Shown: positions 1 to 5,517 of the stretch, in pieces | How the letters are laid out: every line of letters starts with the position of its first letter | Numbering within the stretch: the first letter of the stretch is position 1 | Source of the DNA: Streptomyces katrae | Lineage (GTDB): Bacteria > Actinomycetota > Actinomycetes > Streptomycetales > Streptomycetaceae | Assembly: GCF_000966975.1 (NCBI RefSeq) | Contig: NZ_JZWV01001220.1 | Coordinates: 1-5,616 of the forward strand | Direction: 5' to 3' | DNA: 5,616 bases | Notes under the pieces: generated by a model | Seen by the model: only the letters and a program-made list of their open reading frames with translations | The model's database searches: none | Told to the model about the DNA's origin: nothing | Program-made: the position numbers and the translations under genes

Positions 1-1061
1 CCCTGGCGGTGGGCGCGGTGCTGGTCCTCGGGGCGCTGACGGCGGGGGCTGCCGGGGTGCGGATGGACTACGGGCAGGGCGGCGCGGGCGGTGAGCGGAC
101 CGCGGCCACCCGGACGGCGGAGGAGATCGCCCGGTCGATGCCGGCGGGGGTCTCGGATCCGGCGACCGTGTTCGTCAAGGCGCGGGACGGGCGCCCGATG
201 ACCGCCGAGCGGGTGGCGGGGCTGGCGGGGGCGCTGGCGCGGGTGCCCGGGGTGGGTCAGGTGACCCCGGCCGTGCTCAGCGCGGACCGTGGCGCCGCCC
301 GCCTCGACCTGTTGCTGACGGCGGAACCGGGCGGGCAGCAGGCCCGTGACCTGGTGTCGGGTCCGGTGCGGGAGACCGTACGGGCGCACGTGCCGGCCGG
401 GACCGAGGCGCACGTCGGGGGCACGGCCGCGGTGTTCGCCGACATCGCGGTGGCGGTGGGCGAGGACCTGGAGGTGGTCTTCCCGGTGGCGGCGGTGCTG
501 ATCGCGCTGATCCTGCTGGTGCTGCTGCGCAGCCTGCTGGCGCCGGTGGTGCTGATGGTGGCGGTGGGGCTCGGGTTCACGGCCACGCTGGGCGCGGCGA
601 CGCTGGTGTTCCAGCACGCGCTGGGCCGGCCGGGGGTGGACTTCACGCTGCCGCTGGTGCTGTTCCTGTTCGTGGTGGCGCTCGGCACCGACTACAACAT
701 CCTGGTCGCCGACCGGATCCGCGAGGAGATGGAGCGCCCCGGCCCGGCGCGGGCGGCGGTGGGCCGTGCGGTGCGGCACACGGCCCCGGCGGTGGCGACG
801 GCGGGCCTGGTGCTGGCCGCCTCCTTCGGCAGCCTGGCGGTGAGCCCGCAACCGGGCCTCCAGCAGACCGGGTTCGCCACGGCGGTGGGCATCCTGCTGT
901 CGGCCTTCGTCCTGTCGGTTGTCCTCGTCCCGGCTCTGGCGGCCCTGCTGGGCCGTTCCCTGTGGTGGCCGGTGCGGCCGCGCGCGAAGACGGCTGCGGA
1001 CGGGGAGCGGCCGGCCGCCGGCGCGGAGCGGGCGGAGCCCGGGCGGGTGCCGGTCGGCTGA
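1..1061 (+). CDS. MMPL/RND-family transporter, C-terminal half (5' end outside window)
   Basis: This is the C-terminal half of an MMPL (RND superfamily) membrane transporter, probably a proton-driven exporter of lipids or small hydrophobic molecules. The frame is open from base 3, so the true start lies upstream. Counting from the GTG at 9, the sequence begins in a hydrophobic segment (residues 1-17), followed by an extracytoplasmic domain (about 19-155). Five membrane segments then follow, at about 157-173, 177-200, 213-232, 259-278 and 288-315. The fourth segment of this half carries GTDYN (226-230) followed by a charged ADRIREEM stretch. This matches the MMPL signature GxDYN...RxREE, whose Asp-Tyr pair is part of the proton relay in MmpL3. 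The tail is a short, charged, Ala/Pro/Arg-rich cytoplasmic end. The stop is TGA at 1059-1061, 23 bp before the convergent GntR gene. The substrate cannot be read from the sequence. A role in siderophore export is only a guess from proximity. Confidence 0.9.
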   Translation, partial: LAVGAVLVLGALTAGAAGVRMDYGQGGAGGERTAATRTAEEIARSMPAGVSDPATVFVKARDGRPMTAERVAGLAGALARVPGVGQVTPAVLSADRGAARLDLLLTAEPGGQQARDLVSGPVRETVRAHVPAGTEAHVGGTAAVFADIAVAVGEDLEVVFPVAAVLIALILLVLLRSLLAPVVLMVAVGLGFTATLGAATLVFQHALGRPGVDFTLPLVLFLFVVALGTDYNILVADRIREEMERPGPARAAVGRAVRHTAPAVATAGLVLAASFGSLAVSPQPGLQQTGFATAVGILLSAFVLSVVLVPALAALLGRSLWWPVRPRAKTAADGERPAAGAERAEPGRVPVG

Positions 1062-1062
1062 G

Positions 1063-1086
1063 GACCGGCCGCCCGCCCGGCCGGTC
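1063..1086. terminator. GC stem-loop between convergent genes (bidirectional terminator candidate)
   Basis: A perfect 8-bp inverted repeat, GACCGGCC (1063-1070) and GGCCGGTC (1079-1086), encloses an 8-nt loop of C and G. It begins 2 bp after the transporter stop codon and overlaps the regulator's stop codon (1085-1087 on the minus strand). The position between convergent genes suits a terminator for both. There is no T-tract on either side, which is common for actinomycete terminators but lowers certainty. Confidence 0.5.
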
Positions 1087-1867
1087 AGCTGACGCGGAAG
1101 GCGATCGCCTCGGGTTCCCGGTGGAAGGTGACCCGGTCCCAGCCGGGGAACGCCAGGTCCGTGACGGCGAGCAGCCGGCCGGAGGCGTCGTGGACGGTGC
1201 GGCGTACCGAGAGCCCGCAGGCGGGGGACGCGGCGGCGGGGTGGCTGGTGCGGGTCATCGTGATGGTCTCGGCGGTGCGGCCGCGGGCCGCGGCCCGTTC
1301 CAGCCAGCGGTGCAGCGGCCGCAGGTCCTCCTCGCGGGCGGCGGCCGGCCGCCGCAGGTAGACGGCGAGTTCCGGGGTGCGGGCCACGATGCCGGGGCAG
1401 AGGTAGGTCACGGTGTGCTGGAGGATGCGCCCGCCGGACCCGTACACCCGGTGGTGGTGGACCAGGGTGCGTTCCCCGCCGGCCATGCCGAGCAGCGCCG
1501 CGAGCGAGGGCGGCACGGTGACCAGGGCGAGCCGGGCGCGGGCCGGACCGGCCGGGCCCCGGTCGCGCGGGGCGGGGTACGGGGGCCGGTCCGCGACCGC
1601 CGCGCCGGCGGCCCGCTCCGGCCTCGGTGGCGGTACGGCGCGGGTGCCCCGGCGGCCGGTGACCACCAGGCCGTCGGCGCGCAGCTCCTGGAGGGCGGCC
1701 CGGACGGTCTGCCGGTTGACCTCGTAGCGGGCGGCGAGGGTGCGTTCGGAGGGCAGTCTGCCTCCGGAGGTCCGGGCGGCGTGGTCGAGTTCGTCCCGCA
1801 GCGCTGCGGCGATGCGCTGGTACTTGGGCATGGCGGCCGGGCCGCCGCCCCGCGAAGGGGAGGGCAT
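1085..1867 (-). CDS. GntR-family transcriptional regulator, HutC subfamily (wHTH + UTRA)
   Basis: This is a 260-residue cytoplasmic DNA-binding regulator. Residues about 16-77 form the GntR winged helix-turn-helix: YQRIAAALRDEL, then LPSERTLA (38-45), then NRQTVRAALQELRADGLV and a basic wing GRRGTRAV. After a Pro/Arg-rich linker (about 78-106), residues about 107-255 resemble the UTRA ligand-binding domain of HutC-type regulators, with hydrophobic strands such as ILQHTVTYL and RLLAVTDLAFPGWDRVTF near the end. Length fits the subfamily (about 230-260). The start at 1867 is preferred over the internal ATG at 1831 because AGGAGA (minus strand, 1877-1872) lies 4 nt upstream. A HutC-type operator sits about 60 bp upstream, suggesting autorepression. 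The effector is unknown. UTRA domains often sense small metabolites such as sugars or amino acids, so control of the siderophore genes is possible but not shown. Confidence 0.92.
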   Translation of the reverse strand: MPSPSRGGGPAAMPKYQRIAAALRDELDHAARTSGGRLPSERTLAARYEVNRQTVRAALQELRADGLVVTGRRGTRAVPPPRPERAAGAAVADRPPYPAPRDRGPAGPARARLALVTVPPSLAALLGMAGGERTLVHHHRVYGSGGRILQHTVTYLCPGIVARTPELAVYLRRPAAAREEDLRPLHRWLERAAARGRTAETITMTRTSHPAAASPACGLSVRRTVHDASGRLLAVTDLAFPGWDRVTFHREPEAIAFRVS

Positions 1868-1914
1868 GGCTTCTCCTCTGACGGGTGGTCAAGGACTGCG
1901 CGGTCTGCCCCACC

Positions 1915-1920
1915 AACCTA
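1915..1920 (-). promoter_or_regulatory. Putative -10 element of the GntR gene
   Basis: On the minus strand this reads TAGGTT, which fits the actinomycete -10 pattern TAnnnT, 47 bp upstream of the regulator's start codon. No convincing -35 (TTGAC-like) hexamer lies 16-18 bp further upstream, so this would be a weak or activator-dependent promoter. The adjacent operator-like site falls in the spacer upstream of this hexamer, a position where a bound repressor blocks RNA polymerase. Confidence 0.35.
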
Positions 1921-1925
1921 GCATT

Positions 1926-1935
1926 GGTCTATACC
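1926..1935. promoter_or_regulatory. HutC/DasR-like GntR operator (GGTCTATACC)
   Basis: GGTCTATACC differs by one base from the palindrome GGTCTAGACC, the core recognised by HutC-subfamily regulators such as DasR; 8 of its 10 positions pair symmetrically. The flanks (ATT before, TTT after) do not extend the symmetry. It lies upstream of a HutC-subfamily gene and next to a -10-like hexamer, so autoregulation is the simplest reading. Another HutC-type protein of the host could also bind it. No second copy is seen in the siderophore spacer at 3451-3602. Confidence 0.55.
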
Positions 1936-1952
1936 TTTCGGCATGGGAGAGG

Positions 1953-1984
1953 GCCGGTCCGGCGCCACCTTGGCCGGATCCGGC
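1953..1984 (-). terminator. Paired GC palindromes downstream of the minus-strand siderophore gene
   Basis: Two related palindromes follow each other: GCCGGTCCGGC (1953-1963) and GCCGGATCCGGC (1973-1984). They begin 22 bp past the TAG stop of the minus-strand synthetase and precede the regulator's promoter. They may end siderophore transcription before the GntR gene. No T-tract follows, and they could instead be simple GC-rich palindromes. Confidence 0.3.
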
Positions 1985-2005
1985 TGCGGCCCCCTCCCCC
2001 GCCCG

Positions 2006-3450
2006 CTATCCGCGCAGGGGGTTGGGCAGTTCCAGGTACCGCGCGTCCGCACCGTCCGCACGGGTCCACCGCAGCAGCAGGTTCGTCTTGGCCGGAAGCG
2101 CGGGGGCTTCGAGGAGCCGTGCGACCTCGGGCAGGCCGTGCTCGGCGTCGTAGCGCAGGAACTCCTCGCGGACCGCCGGCCACAGCCGTCCGGCCAGCTC
2201 CGGGCGGTGCTCGGCCAGGGCTCCGGCCACCTCCGCCAGGTGGTTGACGACCAGGCAGTACACGAGCCGCTCCCAGGCCGCCGCACGCGGCATGTCCTGC
2301 GGGAGTTTGACCCCCTCCGCGTCGCGGAAGAGGGCCTGCACGGGCATGCCGCGGCCGTCGACGGCGACCAGGCAGTTCTGGAGGTGGGCCTCCAGCACGA
2401 TCCCGTGCCGCGCGAACAGGTCGAGCACCGGGGGGACGACGTGGCGCAGGTACGCCCGCCACCACCCCGCCGGATCGGGGGCGTCCTCCAGCGGGCTGCC
2501 GGGGAAGCCCTCGGCCAGCGCCGCGCACAGCAGCGGCACCGCCCCCGGGAGCAGCCGCCCGCGCAGCCCGTCGCGGACCAGGAGGGCGAGTTCCTCGAAG
2601 GCGAAGGCGGCGGTGCGGTAGCCGCGGTCGCACAGCCAGACGGCGCTCGCCCCCGTACGGCGGCGCAGGTCGGCGAAGCCCTCCTCCACCGCGGAGTCGG
2701 TGCGGCGGAGCTTGATCAGGTCGTGGCGCCACAGCCGGCGCACGTCGTTGGTGATGCGGACGTCGAGGCTGAACTTGGCGAACAGGTCGGCGTCCGGGCC
2801 GGACGCGTGCACGGTACGGATCGAGGCGGTGGGCCACACCGGCAGCCGGGTCGGGCCGAGCCGCAGCAGGCGCCCGTCGGCGAAGGCCTCGCGCACCTCG
2901 CGGCGGCCGGCGACCAGGTCGAGCTGCCAGGGGTGCGCGGGCAGCGCCCGGTAGCCGGCCGGCGGACGGGGGCCGTCGAGGATCCCGGCCAGCGCGTCCA
3001 CGGCCTCCGCGGCCGCCGCACCGCCCTCCTCGGCCACCTGGTCCTCGCGCAGCCCCAGCACTGCCTCCCCATGAGCAGGGCCTGCTCGGAGCGGACGTAG
3101 GGGTCCTCGGGCACCTCGGCGGCGGCCCGGGCGGCCAGCAGGGCGGCGACGGTGTCACGGCTGTCGGCCATCTCCACCGGCAGCTCGTCGTTGGAGACGC
3201 CCGTGTGGCGCAGCAGCTCGTCCGCGGTGAGCTTGACGAGTTCGGCGTGGCTGAGCGGGTGCCAGCCGGCCTCGGTGCGCAGCTCGGGGTCCGCGGGCCG
3301 GCGGCCGCCGCCGACCCGCAGGAGCCGGCCGCTGCCGCGCAGCCGGTGGACCCGCCCGCCCTCGGCGTCGGTCACCTCCCGCAGCAGGCAGTTCAGGAGC
3401 GGGGCGGCTGCGTAGGCATCGGCGGCGGCGTTGAGGTCCACTGGATCCAT
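2006..3450 (-). pseudogene. IucA/IucC-family siderophore (NIS) synthetase, disrupted by deletion and frameshift
   Basis: NIS synthetases adenylate a carboxylate such as citrate and condense it with an amine or alcohol. Here the protein is split between two frames. The N-terminal part runs from ATG at 3450 to about 3067 (128 residues), ending SEQALLMG (121-128), as family members do just before their HPxHPxxKxR ATP motif. That motif is absent. The frame then changes, and from about 3061 to the TAG at 2006 a second 351-residue reading frame carries the rest. Counted from 3061, it has HPWQ (43-46), SIRT (80-83), KFS (96-98), ITNDVR (103-108), EAHLQN (224-229), RDAEGVKL (246-253), and a C-terminal LPAKTNLLLRW...NPL block typical of the family's FhuF-like end. 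The first reading frame, beyond 3067, gives only Arg/Pro-rich sequence. About 40 codons seem lost, plus a net frame change of one base. A GTG at 3061 has GGGGAGG only 2 nt upstream, so the second part might be translated alone, but without the ATP motif. The leader has only weak SD-like GAAG. It could also be an assembly collapse. Confidence 0.85.
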
Positions 3451-3480
3451 TCGGGGCTTCGGAACTTCGGTGCTTCGGTG
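3449..3480 (-). repeat. Four octamer repeats (nnCCGAAn) abutting the minus-strand start codon
   Basis: Read on the minus strand from 3480, four consecutive octamers occur: CACCGAAG, CACCGAAG, TTCCGAAG and CCCCGAAT. The last overlaps the ATG at 3450-3448. All share CCGAA at exact 8-bp spacing. They may be operator iterons or a repeated weak Shine-Dalgarno (GAAG), or arise from slippage. No function is established. Confidence 0.6.
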
Positions 3481-3528
3481 CGCCGGGGTCCGCGGATCGG
3501 ACGACCGGCCGTGATCTTCAGTATCCGG

Positions 3529-3546
3529 GATGATGACCTGATCATC
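3529..3546. promoter_or_regulatory. Inverted repeat GATGAT-N6-ATCATC, operator candidate
   Basis: Perfect 6-bp arms, GATGAT (3529-3534) and ATCATC (3541-3546), are separated by GACCTG. The repeat lies close to the midpoint of the divergent spacer, where one regulator could control both genes. The next outward bases do not pair. It does not match the GGTCTATACC site upstream of the GntR gene, so a different regulator would be implied. Confidence 0.35.
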
Positions 3547-3562
3547 GGGTACATCCCTCAGT

Positions 3563-3590
3563 CGAAGCGATCCGAACGAAGCGATCCGAA
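3563..3590 (+). repeat. 14-bp perfect tandem repeat directly upstream of the plus-strand Shine-Dalgarno
   Basis: CGAAGCGATCCGAA occurs twice head to tail (3563-3576 and 3577-3590) and runs straight into the ribosome binding site. Each copy ends in CCGAA, the same pentamer as the iterons at the divergent gene. With 28 bp perfectly duplicated this is unlikely to be chance. It may be a recent slippage duplication or a pair of binding sites. Confidence 0.8.
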
Positions 3591-3605
3591 AGGAACGGAA
3601 CCCTG
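3589..3605 (+). promoter_or_regulatory. Ribosome binding site and probable CTG start of the plus-strand synthetase
   Basis: AAAGGA (3589-3594) is followed after 8 nt by CTG (3603-3605). In this frame no ATG, GTG or TTG occurs between the TGA at 3534-3536 and the CTG. The first GTG downstream is at 3750, which would remove 49 N-terminal residues and has no SD. CTG is therefore the best-supported start. One caveat: deleting one 14-bp repeat copy would bring a GTG at 3511 into frame, but that GTG has no clear SD. Confidence 0.55.
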
Positions 3606-5196
3606 GACCGCAGCACGCACCATTCCCCGCCCGACCCCGGCCCCTCCCCGGCGGGCACCGCCGAGGAGGCGATCGCCGCCGCGCTGGCCGGCGTACGGCC
3701 CGGGCTCGGGTCCGCGTACGAGGCCGCGCTGGAGGGCGCGCGCTCCGCCGTGCTGACCCGGCTCTGGCGGGCGCTCGCCTTCGAACCGCTGCCGTGGGTG
3801 GTGGGCCGGGAGCAGGGACCTGACTCCCTGAGACTGCTGCTGGCCGGGGGCGGGCGGCTGGAGGGGCCGCGGCCGGACCCGTACGCGACGGACGCCTACG
3901 TCACCGAGGTGCGGCTGGACGGGCGGGCCTACCGGCAGGCGGCCCGGCTGGTCGGGGCACTGCGCGTACCGCACGGCGCGGCCGGCCCCCTCGGAGCCGC
4001 CTTCGCCTCCTTCGCCGCCGAACTGGACGACAGCACCGCCTCCCTCGCCCTGTCCCGGGCCGGGCAGCCGCCCGGGGAGCGGGCGGAGCCCGGCACCGCC
4101 TGGGAGTGGGAGCAGCGGGTGGTCGACGGGCACCCCTACCACCCCAACTGCCGCTCCCGGCCCGGGTTCTCGGTGGCCGAGCAGCTGGCGTACGCGCCGG
4201 AGCACGGGCCGCTGGTGCGACTCGGGCTGGTCCGGGTACGGGCCCGGGAGTGCATGGTCGCCGGGGACTGGCCGGCGGAGCTGCGCGACGGGGACCGGAT
4301 CCTGGTCCCGGTCCACCCCTGGCAGGCCGAGCACGTGCTCAAGGGCGAGGAGGTCCTGCCGGGTCCGGCCGCGCACCCGCTGATGGCCCTGCGCACCCTC
4401 GCCCCGGCGGCGGGCGGCGCCCATGTGAAGACGGCCCTGAGCACGCGGCTGACCTCCTCGGTACGGGACATCTCCGCCTACTCCGTGGAGACGGCCGCCG
4501 TGGTGTCGGCGTTCGCGCACGCGCTGGCCGAACGGCTGGACGGCCGCCTGCACATCACCCGCACCCTGGGCGCGGCCACCGCCTACAGCCCTGACCTGGC
4601 GGCGGTGCTCCGCGAGGCCCCGGAGGCGTACGCGCGGGCCGGGGAGCGGGTGGTCCCGGTGGCGGCGCTGGCGGGCACCCGGCTCGCCCGTTCGGCGGAC
4701 TGGCCGGCTCGCCCGTTCGGCGGGCTGGCGGGCGGAGTTCGCCCGGCTGGCGCTGTCGGTGTGCCTGCGGGTGCTGGAGCTCGGGGTGGCACTGGAGGCC
4801 CACGGGCAGAACCTCCTGGTCGTCCTGGCGGCCGACGGCACCCCGCTGCGGCTGGTCTACCGCGACCTGGCCGACATCCGGATCAGCCCGGCCCGGCTGG
4901 CCCGGCACGGCCTGCCGGTGCCGCCGCTGTCGGGCCGGCTCGTGACGGACGACGAGACGGTGCTGCGGCGCAAGACGTTCGGCTCGCTCGCGGCGGGGGC
5001 CCTCGCCGCGACGGCGGGCTCACGGCACGCCTTCGGGGAGGCACTCGCGGCGGGCCTGGACGGGCTCGCACCGACCGCCGACTCGGAGGTGCTGCGGGGT
5101 CCGCTGCCGGTGAAGGCACTCACCCTGATGCGGCTCAGCCCGGGGGTGCCCGGCGACCAGTGGACCCTGCTGCCCAGCCCGCTGGCCGGGGATTGA
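3603..5196 (+). pseudogene. IucA/IucC-family siderophore (NIS) synthetase, frameshifted by a 25-bp tandem duplication
   Basis: This would be a second ATP-dependent NIS synthetase. Reading from the probable CTG start, the N-terminal frame is clear to about residue 367 (near 4703). It carries the ATP-site motif GHPYHPNCRSR (176-186), then YAPEHGPLVRL, VPVHPWQ (235-241), and HVK with LSTRLTSSVR (274-288), which supplies the expected Lys, Ser, Arg, Thr and Arg. The next part is in the +1 frame and ends at TGA 5194-5196. It carries LEAHGQN (389-395), LVYRDL, and a C-terminal PLPVKALTLMR...PSPL block. The 25-bp duplication at 4679-4728 lies exactly at the frame change. Removing either copy joins the two parts as GTRLARSA(G/D)WRAEFARLALSV and gives 522 residues, a usual family length. 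As written, the first frame stays stop-free to the window's end and would append a meaningless tail. The C-terminal part could start at GTG 4759 but would lack the ATP site. A real mutation and an assembly artefact cannot be told apart here. Confidence 0.88.
4679..4728 (+). repeat. 25-bp tandem duplication, frameshifting
   Basis: Copy 1 is 4679-4703 and copy 2 is 4704-4728. Both begin CCGGCTCGCCCGTTCGGCGG and end CTGG, differing only at 4699 (A) versus 4724 (G). The unit is 1 mod 3, so one extra copy shifts the reading frame by +1, which is the shift observed between the two halves of the synthetase. Replication slippage or recombination is the likely origin, and the single mismatch means it is not a simple duplicated read. 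Confidence 0.93.
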
Positions 5197-5245
5197 GGGT
5201 ACGCAGGGGCGGGCTTTCACCCCGGGAGCAACTCACCGTCCTCTT

Positions 5246-5264
5246 CACCGGGTTCGCCCGGGTG
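5246..5264 (+). terminator. TTCG-loop hairpin downstream of the plus-strand synthetase
   Basis: CACC-GGG-TTCG-CCC-GG(G)TG forms a 7-bp stem with one bulged G and a stable TTCG tetraloop, 50 bp past the TGA at 5196. No T-tract follows. It is a candidate terminator, perhaps acting with the hairpin at 5286-5303. Confidence 0.35.
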
Positions 5265-5285
5265 CCGGCCCCGGCGGCTACGCGC

Positions 5286-5303
5286 CGGCCGCCTTCGCGG
5301 CCG
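5286..5303 (+). terminator. GC hairpin downstream of the plus-strand synthetase
   Basis: CGGCCGC (5286-5292) pairs perfectly with GCGGCCG (5297-5303) around a CTTC loop. After one mismatch, two more pairs can form. It lies about 90 bp past the synthetase stop. It is a plausible terminator for that gene, without a T-tract. Confidence 0.4.
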
Positions 5304-5433
5304 CCGGCGGGGCCTGGCGGAGGCGGCCCGTGGGGTCCGGCAGGCGGAGAGGGGGGAGTCGGGACCCCGGGGCTTCGTCCCGGCCCGCGAGCCGCCGGCT
5401 CCCTGACGGGTCCGGGCCGGGCGGCGGGGCCGT

Positions 5434-5463
5434 GCGGTGTCCTCCGTTCGGGGGACAACCCGC
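5434..5463 (+). other. Long stem-loop in the leader of the Tat-signal gene
   Basis: TGTCCTCC (5438-5445) pairs with GGGGGACA (5450-5457), with one G-T wobble, around a GTTC loop. After a 2-nt bulge (A5458, C5459), GCGG (5434-5437) pairs with CCGC (5460-5463), making a 12-bp stem. It ends 54 bp before the ATG at 5518. It may be a terminator or a structured 5' leader. Nothing identifies a known riboswitch. Confidence 0.4.
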
Positions 5464-5481
5464 TTCCGGCGGGCCCGCCTT

Positions 5482-5497
5482 CGCCCCGATCGGGGCG
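5482..5497. promoter_or_regulatory. 16-bp perfect palindrome upstream of the Tat-signal gene
   Basis: CGCCCCGATCGGGGCG is a perfect 16-bp palindrome ending 20 bp before the ATG at 5518 and 11 bp before the ribosome binding site. It could be an operator for a dimeric regulator. It could also be a chance GC-rich palindrome, which is more likely in such a composition than in average DNA. Confidence 0.35.
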
Positions 5498-5517
5498 GGC
5501 GGTGGCAGGAAGGAAGT

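Larger units (their letters stand above)
3451..3602. promoter_or_regulatory. Divergent promoter region between the two siderophore synthetase genes
   Basis: This 152-bp spacer must hold promoters for both divergent genes. Its centre (about 3510-3560) is clearly less GC-rich than its surroundings, as actinomycete promoters often are. I see no confident -35/-10 pair on either strand and no match to the IdeR/DmdR iron box (TTAGGTTAGGCTAACCTAA-like), which would be expected for an iron-repressed siderophore locus. It contains a central inverted repeat and repeat clusters at both ends, listed separately. Confidence 0.5.
5197..5517. other. 321-bp intergenic stretch rich in hairpins, no convincing gene
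   Basis: No coding sequence is supported here. A 63-codon ORF (5330-5521, +) ends in an ATGA overlap with the next gene. It is Gly/Arg/Pro-rich, and its third positions are less GC-biased than the flanking genes, so I do not call it. The stretch contains hairpins at 5246-5264, 5286-5303 and 5434-5463, a minor CGGGAC/GTCCCG stem (5360-5382), and a palindrome at 5482-5497. It should contain the promoter of the gene at 5518, but I see no clear -35/-10 pair. Confidence 0.6.

Noticed and set aside
962..1921. 319-codon plus-strand ORF antisense to the GntR gene
   Set aside because: Gly/Arg-rich with no recognisable domain, and it overlaps the clear wHTH-UTRA gene on the other strand.
1929..3158. 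Long minus-strand ORF of 409 codons across the siderophore gene
   Set aside because: Its translation is Arg/Pro/Gly-rich with no family motifs. The IucA/IucC motifs lie in the other two minus frames, so this is a GC-rich shadow.
3451..3602. IdeR/DmdR iron box in the divergent spacer
   Set aside because: I looked for a TTAGGTTAGGCTAACCTAA-like palindrome on both strands and found nothing close.
3511..3602. N-terminal extension of the synthetase starting at GTG 3511
   Set aside because: It is out of frame as written (in frame only if a 14-bp repeat copy is removed), has no clear SD, and its third positions are not strongly GC-biased, so the stretch looks like promoter DNA.
4106..4594. 162-codon plus-strand ORF inside the synthetase
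   Set aside because: It is in a different frame from the conserved motifs and reads as Ala/Gly/Arg-rich filler.
4679..4760. Programmed ribosomal frameshifting in the plus-strand synthetase
   Set aside because: No slippery heptamer or downstream pseudoknot is evident, and the 25-bp duplication explains the shift fully.
3558..4841. 427-codon minus-strand ORF opposite the plus-strand synthetase
   Set aside because: Low-complexity shadow. The opposite strand carries HPYHP, HPWQ and STRLTSSVR motifs in good order.
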